Origin: Nostoc commune NIES-4072 | GTDB lineage: Bacteria > Cyanobacteriota > Cyanobacteriia > Cyanobacteriales > Nostocaceae | Reading direction: 5' to 3' | Length of the DNA stretch: 64,000 nucleotides | Assembly (NCBI RefSeq): GCF_003113895.1 | Contig: NZ_BDUD01000001.1 | Coordinates: 617,388 to 681,387, forward strand | In this document: piece after piece, positions 1 through 8,686 of the stretch | Layout of the letters: each line of letters begins with the position of its first letter | Position numbering within the stretch: the first letter of the stretch is position 1 | The notes under the pieces: model-generated | The model's input: only the letters and a program-made list of their open reading frames with translations | Database searches by the model: none | Told to the model about the DNA's origin: nothing | Position numbers and translations under genes: made by a program

Positions 1-164
1 AATAAACAACTACCCGAATTCAATCAACGATTGTCCAAGTTTACCCTAGTAACTTGACCCCAAAGCAATTTGAACTGATTAGTGGGTTAATACCATCCAA
101 TAAACGAGGGGATTAAGGGGGGTAATTCGACTTGTGCCTACACAGTAGAAACTAAAAATTGAAG

Positions 165-202
165 AAGAATGCAGAATTCAAAATTCTGAATTCTGCATTC
201 TT
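165..202 (-). terminator. Long hairpin after the porin gene
   Basis: Two 16-base arms (165-180 and 187-202) are exact reverse complements with a 6-base loop. The hairpin lies 20 bases past the porin stop codon. On the minus strand it is followed by a T-rich stretch, so it probably ends porin transcription. It could also be a dispersed foldback repeat recruited for this role. Confidence 0.5.
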
Positions 203-222
203 GACGCTTTTGCTGTAAACCT

Positions 223-2010
223 TTAGAAGGTGAAAGTTGTTCTTAGCGTACCGATAATGGCATCGTCGTTACCGCTATTTTGACCAGGCGAGGTCAACCA
301 GATAACACCAGGGGTGATTGAAATGTTATCTGATACGCGATACTTGTAAAAGCCTTCAAAGTGATAAGGTATATCATTACCAGCAAGATTAGGAGCTAAA
401 CCTGTCCGGTTAAAGGAATAAGGTTCTGCGCCAGCAAAAATACCTAAAACGTTACCCGGCTTACCGAAGTCAGGTAAGGCTATCCCAACTCCGTAGCTCC
501 AAGCTTCATAATCATCATTTGCACCGAAGCCTGTGACATCGTGGTAAGAAACGAAGCCACTAATTGACAGTTTGTCGCTGGGTCTGAAGGCTGCCGAGAC
601 GCCATAAGAATTACTAGAAGATGCGTTTTGGAGAGTGTTAGCTTGATTAGTACCTACGACAGGGTTAGCACCAGTCGTCAAACCACCACCTGCATCAAAT
701 AAACCAATGCTTCCGGCTCCATGATAACCGTGAACGTAGGTAGCAGCAAAAGCCAAGCGATCGCCAACACTAAAGTTCAACTGTCCAAGAGCTGCATAGT
801 TACCTTCAAGCAAACCTTGATTTGCGCCAGGATTATTAGCATTTGACGCTAAGTAGCCTACAGTCAGTGAACTTGGTTTGAAAAAACTGCCACCGCTACC
901 AAAGGGTAAAGTCAGTGCTGCACCTGCACCACCACCAATGCGATAGATGGGACTTTCAGAAGCAAAGGTAGACAAAGCACCATTACCGCCATCATAGTCC
1001 TCAAAGTAAGGGTTGTTAGTGGCAACATAATCGCTATGAATACCTCCGGTAGCCGCCAAGTAAACTTGGGCTGGGCCGATGGGTACGTAATACGCCAGCC
1101 AATCTATATTGACATTGTTATTGGTGCTTCCACCGTTGAGTTGAAATGTTTGTGTACCTTCAGAAGTATTGAGATCCCCATTAACATTATCTCTTCTTGA
1201 GAAGGCTTGTGCATTACCGGCTGCAAGACGAGTGTGTAAAACGTCTTTACCCGTGAAGCTGGTTTGCAAATCTAAACGTACCCTATCTTGGAAGACAGTA
1301 TTGTTAGCATCGCCAGTATTACCGCCAAAAATATCAGTAACAGCAAAAATAGCTTCACCCACCAATTTTGTGGTGGTCGAAAACTGATTTGCTTCCAGTT
1401 CAGCAGTCCGTGCTTCTACAGCATCTACTCGACCACGCAGAGTTGCTAGTTCTGCCGAAAATTCCTCTTGCAAACGTTGGAGGGTTGCTAAATCCTGTTT
1501 TGTCACCAAATCAGCCGTTGCTGTGGCAATCAGTTCATTAACCCGATCTAAACAAGCATTCAAACCTGCGGCAAATTCATAACGCGTCAATGCCCGGTTA
1601 CCACGGTAAGTGCTATTAGGGTATCCAGCAATACAACCGTAACGTTCAACTAGGGATTGTAAAGCTTGGAATGCCCAGTCAGTAGGTTGTACATCAGAAA
1701 ACTGAGAAACTGATGTGACTTGAGACAGTGAATTCTGCTTCTTGCCTTCACTGCTATAGCGGTTAACTTCTTCTAAAACCTTATTTTCATCAGTCTTTTG
1801 GGCAACCAACTGCCGATTAACTTTTAGTGGCTCTGTTTGGATGAATATTGAAGCGCTAGAAGCTATTGGTGCTTCTGCCTGAGCAACTTTTGCCTTTATA
1901 CCTTCAGAAGAGGCTGGTACTTTAGTAGCCATAGCCCTAGCGGAAACCAACACCGTCACTCCCAAAACTACTGGGCTTAGTACCAGAGTTTTCCACAATA
2001 GATTAGACAT
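223..2010 (-). CDS. Iron uptake / carbohydrate-type porin (SLH + OprB family)
   Basis: Outer-membrane beta-barrel porin that lets small solutes, and in cyanobacterial relatives inorganic iron, cross the outer membrane. A hydrophobic signal peptide occupies about residues 1-28. An SLH domain (about 104-155, starting FSDVQPTDWA) follows and would bind the peptidoglycan-linked polymer. A coiled coil (about 165-208) leads into a long Gly/Asn/aromatic-rich barrel that ends in phenylalanine, as outer-membrane proteins do. Length (595 aa) is usual for the cyanobacterial slr1841-like group. The ATG at 2010 was chosen because an AAGGA-like ribosome site precedes it; a TTG seven codons upstream is possible. 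It is a single gene followed by a hairpin. The substrate cannot be read from sequence. Confidence 0.9.
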   Translation of the reverse strand: MSNLLWKTLVLSPVVLGVTVLVSARAMATKVPASSEGIKAKVAQAEAPIASSASIFIQTEPLKVNRQLVAQKTDENKVLEEVNRYSSEGKKQNSLSQVTSVSQFSDVQPTDWAFQALQSLVERYGCIAGYPNSTYRGNRALTRYEFAAGLNACLDRVNELIATATADLVTKQDLATLQRLQEEFSAELATLRGRVDAVEARTAELEANQFSTTTKLVGEAIFAVTDIFGGNTGDANNTVFQDRVRLDLQTSFTGKDVLHTRLAAGNAQAFSRRDNVNGDLNTSEGTQTFQLNGGSTNNNVNIDWLAYYVPIGPAQVYLAATGGIHSDYVATNNPYFEDYDGGNGALSTFASESPIYRIGGGAGAALTLPFGSGGSFFKPSSLTVGYLASNANNPGANQGLLEGNYAALGQLNFSVGDRLAFAATYVHGYHGAGSIGLFDAGGGLTTGANPVVGTNQANTLQNASSSNSYGVSAAFRPSDKLSISGFVSYHDVTGFGANDDYEAWSYGVGIALPDFGKPGNVLGIFAGAEPYSFNRTGLAPNLAGNDIPYHFEGFYKYRVSDNISITPGVIWLTSPGQNSGNDDAIIGTLRTTFTF

Positions 2011-2773
2011 TTTTTTATTTTCCTTTCCCAAAAAAGGCCCGAAATGACTGGCTTCAAGAAAAAGAGAACAAGCAGTTATTGTACTTGTTGGAAATCTTAT
2101 CAGATTGCAGTAACTTTAAGATATGCCTCACAAAATTGTTACAGATAAAGATTCGTAAAGTCTTGTAGATGCCTTGTTTACTAAATTAAGAGTTTATAAT
2201 TTTTTTAGGCAAAACCTACGCAGTATTTTAACGGTTCCTACTGGCGTTAGTGGATTAAACCCTTAATTGACAAGCTTATCAAGCTCATACATATATTTTA
2301 TTTGTCAGAGAAACGCTATATATTCCACCCAACTGATAACCCTTATATTCTCCTTTTTAAAAAGGGAATAAAGAATAATATAAGCTGTAATTCTCGAATA
2401 AAGGATAGAAAATAGGAAATAGCTTTGTTCGCCATAGCTTATCTGAAGCACGTTTGCTCTTAAGAGTTTGCTTACCCTTGAAAGTCATCAAGGATTGACC
2501 AATAGTATTGCAGAATTTCCTCAAAGGTTAGTTTTTATACAAGTATAGTTATCGTCAAGAGTGGGAAGCTAGGGCAACAGACGGGGCCGAATCCCTGTTT
2601 TTTTCCATCCCTTCCTGAAAATTTTGTATAGTTGCTCTTGATTATAATAATCATTTTCATAACAAAACGTTATTAAAAATAATTCGGAAGACACACACTT
2701 AACCCGCAGCCTTAAGGTACATTTAATCTATTGTTAACCTTTGACTTGATGCAGCTATTGGCTAATTGGATAA
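2011..2773. other. Intergenic region between divergent genes
   Basis: About 760 bases, AT-rich, separating the porin (minus) from the HMA_2 cluster (plus). It must hold the promoters of both. I see no convincing ORF, no RNA gene and no strong repeat. Confidence 0.5.
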
Positions 2774-3868
2774 ATGACTAAAAATATCAGTAATCGTGAA
2801 AAATTAAACATTTTTGCTAAAATATCTCCTAATTTAATCTCTACACCACAAAGCAACGAAGATAATCAGAGTCCAAGTAAAGCGATCGCACAGCCTTCAG
2901 GTGCCTTGCAAATAGTTCATGTAACTACCGGGCGCGTGCGACTGCGTACTACTGACAGTAGTCTTAACTCAATATTAGACAACATAGCCCAAGATTTACG
3001 CTCCATAGAAGGAGTGAGGGAAGTTAGCGTAAATGAACAAACGGGTAGTTTGGTAGTTAATTTTGATAAAGATAAGCTCTCATTACCACAAATTTTGGCG
3101 CTAAAATCCGATCTTGATATCCAACTGCCGCAGGCTTCATCTGATTCAGCTAGCAAGACCGATCCCTTTGCAGCTTGGAAATCGCCTTCATTTTGGAAAG
3201 AGCAGGGTATTTCCTTAATTCCGATGATGACAGGCTTGGCGGTAACTGGAGGTTTGGGAATTCATGGCTGGGTATCGATTCCAGTTTATATGATTGCGGC
3301 GGATGCAACCCGTGGTGTAATTGGTTATCTTGGCTCTCAAGTTCCGACATTAGAAAAAAAAGAAGCTAATCATACTAGTTCGGCGATAAAAGGTGATATA
3401 TCCGAATCAACTATCCAACAAGAAAATAGTAAGGTAGTAGCACCTGCAAAAATTGACTACAGCGTAGTTCATCAAATTCCCGGACGTATTCGATTGAATG
3501 TGCCAAAAATTGCCCAAGATCGAGCTTATGGGCGGCGGCTTGAGAGAATAGTGAAAACCGATGCTCAAGTTACCAGCCTGCGTATAAATTTTGACGCTGC
3601 ATCGATTGCGATCGCTTATCAGTCTCGTGATATTCCATTATCTTATTGGGTGAGTCTGATGGAATTAGCTTTGGAGATAAACCCACCAACAGTAGGGATG
3701 ACAACGGCTAACCAACCCCTAGAAGAAATTAGTCAGACTCCTGAAGTTACAGACGTAACAACAGCAAACCAAACAACTCCAGAGCTATCTAGTCTGTGGA
3801 GTAGCCTAAAATCGCCTGCGATGTCTTTCTCATTAGGTATTATGGCGAACTTACCCTTGGGAACTTAA
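2774..3868 (+). CDS. Protein with two HMA_2-like domains
   Basis: Function unknown. Two copies of a ferredoxin-like domain of the HMA_2 type are visible. The first is at about residues 45-115 (VHVTTGRVRLRT...), the second at about 228-285 (VVHQIPGRIRLNVP). Neither has the CxxC pair of classical heavy-metal-associated domains. A hydrophobic stretch (about 146-185) lies between them and may sit in or on the membrane. The gene opens a same-strand series: the next gene, 38 bases on, encodes a second double-domain protein, and a P-type ATPase with the same domain follows. The domain call rests on comparison among the five proteins of this window and memory of the Pfam family. A role as an accessory of the ATPase is inference. 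Confidence 0.7.
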   Translation: MTKNISNREKLNIFAKISPNLISTPQSNEDNQSPSKAIAQPSGALQIVHVTTGRVRLRTTDSSLNSILDNIAQDLRSIEGVREVSVNEQTGSLVVNFDKDKLSLPQILALKSDLDIQLPQASSDSASKTDPFAAWKSPSFWKEQGISLIPMMTGLAVTGGLGIHGWVSIPVYMIAADATRGVIGYLGSQVPTLEKKEANHTSSAIKGDISESTIQQENSKVVAPAKIDYSVVHQIPGRIRLNVPKIAQDRAYGRRLERIVKTDAQVTSLRINFDAASIAIAYQSRDIPLSYWVSLMELALEINPPTVGMTTANQPLEEISQTPEVTDVTTANQTTPELSSLWSSLKSPAMSFSLGIMANLPLGT

Positions 3869-3906
3869 ATATACAGTTTCAAATTGCGGAATACTGGAGG
3901 GCAATT

Positions 3907-4734
3907 ATGACTGGTTTAAATTTAGAAACGGCAGCAAATTTAGACAAAAAACAAGAGCAAACAGTCAAAAACAAGACTAATTGCCCAGTAACGCCGCCTG
4001 CAAGGGTAGCATATAGCATTATTTGTGCATTTCCCGGACAAGTGGCGTTTTGCATACCCCAGATTAGAGAAGATGAAATATATGTGCAACGTCTCCTCAC
4101 CTTGCTTGCTAATGAGCCTTTGGTAATCAATCAGCAAGTGAATACTACGATGGTAGGGTCAATTGCCATTACCTATAAATCTGATGTAATGTCAGATGTT
4201 GACATGCGATCGCACTTGGCTAATTTGATTCAGTTGGCTGGTAATCCAGAAGTGGTATCAGCACCTGCAAACCAATTCAAACTATGCTCAATTACAGAAG
4301 ACAAGCAGGATAGAAAGCCAAAAAGAGAAGCCCAAAAGCAGAAATCAGCAACATTCTCCTTATCCTCTGCGGATGCGTCAGTCTCTAAGACTAAAAGCAA
4401 TTCGGTATCCTCGAATTCTGTAATTCAACAACCAAAAAAACTTGCCAAAGTAGCTTATAGCATTGCTCATGCAATTCCCGGAAGGGTACGGTTTCGTGTG
4501 CCTCAAATTGCCTGCGATCCCAAATATGTCCAACGGTTAGAGACATTACTCAAATCAGATTCTACAGTTACCAGTGAGCGAGTTAATAGCGCTGCGAGAT
4601 CAGTTGTCATTACCTATAAAACTGGAATGATGCGAGATTCTCAAAAGCAAGTGCAAAGCTTTTTGTCAGCAGCAATATCTCATCTAGCCAATCTAATTGA
4701 ATCTGCCAATGATCCCGCCACAGCGATAAGCTAA
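3907..4734 (+). CDS. Second protein with two HMA_2-like domains
   Basis: Function unknown. Domain one spans about residues 34-112 and is divergent (FPGQVAFCIP where others have PGRxRxRxP). Domain two spans about 182-260 (IPGRVRFRVPQ). A polar Lys/Ser-rich linker joins them. No membrane segment is evident, so it is probably soluble. It starts at an ATG with a good GGAGG site 6 bases upstream and lies 38 bases after the preceding HMA_2 gene, suggesting one transcript. The phrase VxAAxSVxxTYK in domain two recurs in the ATPase encoded next, so the proteins likely arose by domain duplication within this cluster. Confidence 0.7.
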   Translation: MTGLNLETAANLDKKQEQTVKNKTNCPVTPPARVAYSIICAFPGQVAFCIPQIREDEIYVQRLLTLLANEPLVINQQVNTTMVGSIAITYKSDVMSDVDMRSHLANLIQLAGNPEVVSAPANQFKLCSITEDKQDRKPKREAQKQKSATFSLSSADASVSKTKSNSVSSNSVIQQPKKLAKVAYSIAHAIPGRVRFRVPQIACDPKYVQRLETLLKSDSTVTSERVNSAARSVVITYKTGMMRDSQKQVQSFLSAAISHLANLIESANDPATAIS

Positions 4735-4774
4735 CTAATCCAGCAAATGACAAATAACCAAACTAACTGCAACG

Positions 4775-4930
4775 CAAGAGTCATTAGTCATTAGTTATTA
4801 GTCATTAGTGCAAGAGAAACCATGTCCACTTTTTTACGTGGTTTGAATTAGTCAGATGAAAGACAAGTTTTTCCACCCACAAGGGACGGAACATACACTA
4901 ATATCCAATGACTAATGACTAATGACTACT
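4775..4930. repeat. Heptamer repeats in opposite orientation
   Basis: Near 4778-4808 the heptamer GTCATTA is repeated about four times with small changes. Near 4910-4928 its reverse complement (TAATGAC) occurs about three times. The two tracts could pair across about 100 bases. This is the heptameric short-tandem-repeat style typical of Nostoc genomes. It sits just before the P-type ATPase gene. Confidence 0.6.
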
Positions 4931-4986
4931 TAGATTGGTGGCTGATTTTCATCGAAGTGTAACAATTATTGGATTAAAGAAAAGTA

Positions 4987-7245
4987 ATGGCAAAAGTAGC
5001 ACTGGAACTACCATCACCCCCAAAATCTCAATTCACTGTGTTGGAAGGGAATGGAAAAGTTTCTTTAATTGACACTAATGGACACTCTCAATCTCAAGAA
5101 CAACTTCCCAACGTTACCTACAGCCTTGTCCATATAACTCCGGGAAGACTGCGGTTTCGCGTACCTCGCTTACGCCGTGATGCAGATTATGCCAAGCGTC
5201 TGGAAGTATTGTTAACAGCAGATGCGCTGGTGAAGAATGTCCGTGTCAAGCCTGCGGCAATGTCAGTTGCAGTTACTTATAAATCTGATAAAGTTTCTGA
5301 TGCGAAGATGCGATCGCACCTTCACGATTTGATTCAGGCTGCAAGTGTTGTAGTTGTTCTCAAAAATTCCACATCCATATCAGAAACCGAAAAAGAGCCA
5401 TCTTGGCCAGGTTTACAACTTTCTGCCGTTGCCACTACTTTAGCAGTACTGGGAGGGCCGTTAGGATTACCGATCCCACCTTTGATAGTAGTGCTTCCCA
5501 TCGCCATTGCCACACTACCGGTTGTCCAACGAGCCTGGGAAGGTATTACGGTAAAGCGAAAATTGAATATTGACTTTTTGGATTTGATGGCGATCGCTAT
5601 TACTACCTTCCAAGGGCAATTTCTCACCCCATCGCTGATGCTGGGTTTAATTGAAGTCGGCGAAAATATCCGCGATCGCACGGCTCGTTCTTCTGCTCAA
5701 CAAACTCTAGATTTACTTAGTTCTCTAGGACAATTTGTCTGGGTGGAACGCAATGGCGAAAAGGTACAAATTCCCATTCAAGATGTGCAACGTGGGGATA
5801 CAGTAATTGTTTACCCTGGCGAACAAGTGCCGGTTGATGGTAGCATTTTGCGAGGTAAAGCCCTGCTAGATGAGCAGAAATTAACTGGCGAGTCGATGCC
5901 GGTGCTGAAGAAAAAAGGACAACCAGTTTTCGCCTCAACGCTGGTACGAGAAGGACGAATTTATATTCTTGCAGAATGGATAGGGAATGATACCCGCGCC
6001 GGACAGAGCATTAAATTAATGCAAGAAGCACCTGTCCACGATACCCGGATGGAGAATTATGCCACGAAATTTGCTCAAAAAGCTGTTGTGCCAACTTTGC
6101 TACTTGGTGGAGCAGTATTTGCCGCAACCCGCAACCCTTCACGGGCAGCCAGCGTTTTAACTCTAGACTTTGCTACAGGGATTCGAGTATCAGTCCCCAC
6201 AACAGTTTTAGCAGCATTAACTTATGCTGCCCGACGGGGGATTCTCATCCGTAGCGGACGGGCGTTAGAACAATTAGCAGAAGTTGATACCATAGTTTTT
6301 GATAAAACAGGGACACTGACTAAGGGAGAAGTTGATGTTGTCAGTGTGGAAAGTCTTAATCCAGCAACCTCAAGATTACGAGTGTTGGAATTGGCCGCCG
6401 CCGCCGAACAGCGTTTAACTCATCCAGTAGCAGAAGCAATTGTTCGCTATGCCCAAGCAGAGCAAGTAGCAATTTTGCCGCGTAGCAAGTGGGATTATCA
6501 ACTAGGTTTGGGCGTACAAGCTCTAATTGATGGAGAGACAGTTTACGTTGGGAGCGATCGCTTTTTACGTACTAGTGGCATTGACACCGAAGCGTTAAAT
6601 GGTCATCAAAAATCTCCAAATTCAGCGATTTATGTCGCCAGCAACGGTCAACTTCAAGGTATTATTAAATATAGTGACCTTCTCCGTCCCGAAAGCCGGG
6701 AAGTCATCACAGCACTTTCGACAGTCGAAGGTGTAGAAATTCACATGCTCACCGGCGATAATAAGCGAACTGCTACAGCCGTTGCTGCTGAACTTGGTAT
6801 TTTGCCGACGCATACTCACGCAGAAGCTTTTCCAGAACAAAAGGCAACAGTTGTCCGCCAACTGCACGAACAAGGTAAGACGGTTGCATTTGTAGGCGAT
6901 GGGATCAACGATTCGCCAGCTTTAGCCTACGCCGATGTTTCCGTTTCCTTTGCTAACGGTTCCGAGATCGCCCGCGAGACAGCAGACTTAGTGTTGATGC
7001 AGAATGACTTGCATGGTTTATTAGAAGCGATCGCGATCGCTCGTCAAGCCAAGCAATTGATTCGGCAAAACACAGGATTAGTTGCTGTTCCTAATTTAGC
7101 AGCATTAGCGATCGCCGTTCTCTTTGGTCTTAACCCCTTAGCTGCAACAGTAGTCAACAATGGCTCAACCGTAGTTGCTGGAGTCAACGGTTTGCGTCCA
7201 ATTCTTAAAAGTCGTCAACATAAAGCTCTACCATCGGCAAGATGA
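4987..7245 (+). CDS. P-type ATPase with N-terminal HMA_2 domain and no CPx motif
   Basis: Integral membrane pump driven by ATP. Residues about 44-120 form an HMA_2 domain (TPGRLRFRVPRLRR). Membrane segments begin near 145. The actuator loop has TGES (300-303), the phosphorylation site is DKTGT (439-443), the nucleotide domain has the P1B-type HP pair (479-480), and the hinge is GDGINDSP (637-644). Layout and the C-terminal NNGSTVVAGVNGLRP match P1B (heavy-metal) ATPases. However, the membrane site that should read CPC or SC(G/A) reads DFATGIRVSVPT (394-405), with no cysteine. The N-terminal domain also lacks CxxC. The substrate may therefore not be a soft metal. It sits downstream of two HMA_2 genes and 69 bases before a DUF5132 gene. 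Confidence 0.85.
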   Translation: MAKVALELPSPPKSQFTVLEGNGKVSLIDTNGHSQSQEQLPNVTYSLVHITPGRLRFRVPRLRRDADYAKRLEVLLTADALVKNVRVKPAAMSVAVTYKSDKVSDAKMRSHLHDLIQAASVVVVLKNSTSISETEKEPSWPGLQLSAVATTLAVLGGPLGLPIPPLIVVLPIAIATLPVVQRAWEGITVKRKLNIDFLDLMAIAITTFQGQFLTPSLMLGLIEVGENIRDRTARSSAQQTLDLLSSLGQFVWVERNGEKVQIPIQDVQRGDTVIVYPGEQVPVDGSILRGKALLDEQKLTGESMPVLKKKGQPVFASTLVREGRIYILAEWIGNDTRAGQSIKLMQEAPVHDTRMENYATKFAQKAVVPTLLLGGAVFAATRNPSRAASVLTLDFATGIRVSVPTTVLAALTYAARRGILIRSGRALEQLAEVDTIVFDKTGTLTKGEVDVVSVESLNPATSRLRVLELAAAAEQRLTHPVAEAIVRYAQAEQVAILPRSKWDYQLGLGVQALIDGETVYVGSDRFLRTSGIDTEALNGHQKSPNSAIYVASNGQLQGIIKYSDLLRPESREVITALSTVEGVEIHMLTGDNKRTATAVAAELGILPTHTHAEAFPEQKATVVRQLHEQGKTVAFVGDGINDSPALAYADVSVSFANGSEIARETADLVLMQNDLHGLLEAIAIARQAKQLIRQNTGLVAVPNLAALAIAVLFGLNPLAATVVNNGSTVVAGVNGLRPILKSRQHKALPSAR

Positions 7246-7314
7246 TGCAACTATGCTGCCAAGAGTATCTTGAAAAGCTTCCGAGATTTCTTAATTAATA
7301 GGAGAAAATTGAAC

Positions 7315-7623
7315 ATGGCACCTAAAATTAGTGATTTTGTTGAAGATGCAGGCGCTCCCGGTATTATAGCCGGAATTGGTGCAGTCCTCTTAGCGCCTGT
7401 TCTGCTGCCCATTGTCGCTGGAGTTGGTAAACCCTTAGTCAAGTCAGTCATTAAAGGCGGAATTGGTCTTTATGAAAGAAGCAAAGGAACCATTGCAGAA
7501 ATCGGCGAAACCTGGGAAGACATGGTAGCCGAAGCCAGAGCAGAACTTGCTGAAGAAAAAGAAACCCCCGTATTTGAAGCGTCTGCCACCAATGGCGATA
7601 ATGTCGCCGATAATGGTGCATAA
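7315..7623 (+). CDS. DUF5132 family small protein
   Basis: A 102-residue protein of unknown function that I match to DUF5132 from memory. An Ala/Gly/Val/Pro-rich hydrophobic segment (about 14-50) could cross or enter the membrane. An acidic amphipathic helix follows (EIGETWEDMVAEARAELAEE). The start is the ATG at 7315 with GGAG at 7301-7304. A longer reading from an upstream TTG is not needed. Its place directly after the P-type ATPase suggests it belongs to the same unit. What it does there is not known. Confidence 0.7.
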   Translation: MAPKISDFVEDAGAPGIIAGIGAVLLAPVLLPIVAGVGKPLVKSVIKGGIGLYERSKGTIAEIGETWEDMVAEARAELAEEKETPVFEASATNGDNVADNGA

Positions 7624-7640
7624 TTTCATCTGCATATAGC

Positions 7641-7800
7641 AGTCCTAAATGATTTGTAAACTTCTTTCCTTCTTCTCTTGGCGCTCTTGGCGTCTTGGCG
7701 GTTCGATAATTCCTACAACTCAAATAGGATTGTTATATCAGCAAGTTAAATTTTAACGAACCGCCAAGGACGCCAAGTACGCAAAGAAAAAGAAGAAAGA
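7641..7800. repeat. Foldback repeat (GGCGTCTTGGCGGTTCG arms)
   Basis: Arms near 7672-7705 and 7757-7793 are imperfect reverse complements containing GGCGTC(C)TTGGCGGTTCG. An outer TCCTAAATGATTTGT (from about 7643) is partly mirrored by CAAATAGGATTG near 7721. The same GGCGTCTTGGCGGTTCG module is found inside the miniature element at 21806-21898, so this is a dispersed family. The rest of 7801-8098 holds a GTAGAGACACGATTCATCGCGTC-type short repeat and no gene. Confidence 0.6.
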
Positions 7801-8098
7801 AATGCTTAATCAACTATACTGCCCCATAGGGGACTTCAAATTACAAAAATATCAAATTCAATTTGAAAAAAGAATGCGACAAATAAACCATCTGTAGAGA
7901 CACGATTCATCGCGTCTTTACCCAAAGATGTGTTGCAATCATTAATTGAATTGGTATTAGTAAGGTGCGTTGCTATGTTCTACCTAACGCACTCTACTAA
8001 AATAGAATAATTTATTTTTTGGAAGTCCCTAATGCAAAATATTAGATAACAAACTATAACAAAAAAACCACTATCATATAAGTAAACAAGGTACTTAC

Positions 8099-8677
8099 AT
8101 GTTGACAAATGGTTATAACACCTACAATAAAATGCCGCAAATTATAGACAAACCCACTTTCAAAACATCACCACAATCGATATCTACAAAATTTGTAAGT
8201 TCAACCCCCGGAAGATTGCGGTTGAGAGTGGCTCATTCCCATCGTCAACCAGAAAAGATGCAACGCATCGCCAATGCTTTGTCAGCAAATTCTCACATTA
8301 CTCAAGTTAAGACAAATGTCCATCATGGCAGTATTGTTATCAATCACGATGGTAAAGATGGCAGTCTAGAAAACGTGCTAGCAACACTTAAAGATTTAGG
8401 AATAATTTTTGCCGATGTCTCCGAGGGTAACACCGAAGCAGCAGCAGGAGTATCATCCGCGATTGTTGACTTAAACCAGCGCGTCAAACAGGTAACACAC
8501 GGTGCTTTCGATCTGCGAATTCTTTTCCCTTTGGGATTAGCTAGTCTTTCGGTACGGCAATTATTTAAGAAAGGGTTACAGCTAGAAATGATTCCTTGGT
8601 ATGTTTTAGCATGGTATGCTTTTGATAGTTTTATTAAATTGCACGGAACTAACCAAAAACAATCACCAAACGAGTAA
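8099..8677 (+). CDS. HMA_2-like domain membrane protein
   Basis: Function unknown, 192 residues. The N-terminal half (about 30-105) is one HMA_2-like domain, with STPGRLRLRVAHSH at its start and no CxxC pair. The C-terminal part (about 140-185) is hydrophobic, with two possible membrane helices (ILFPLGLASLS and IPWYVLAWYAF). It is separated from the upstream genes by about 475 bases containing a foldback repeat, so it may be transcribed separately while belonging to the same functional set. It converges tail-to-tail with the WD40 gene, only 9 bases apart. Confidence 0.65.
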   Translation: MLTNGYNTYNKMPQIIDKPTFKTSPQSISTKFVSSTPGRLRLRVAHSHRQPEKMQRIANALSANSHITQVKTNVHHGSIVINHDGKDGSLENVLATLKDLGIIFADVSEGNTEAAAGVSSAIVDLNQRVKQVTHGAFDLRILFPLGLASLSVRQLFKKGLQLEMIPWYVLAWYAFDSFIKLHGTNQKQSPNE

Positions 8678-8686
8678 CTAAAAAGC

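Noticed and set aside
7451..7723. Minus-strand frame opposite the DUF5132 gene
   Set aside because: Antisense shadow of the DUF5132 gene that continues into a foldback repeat.
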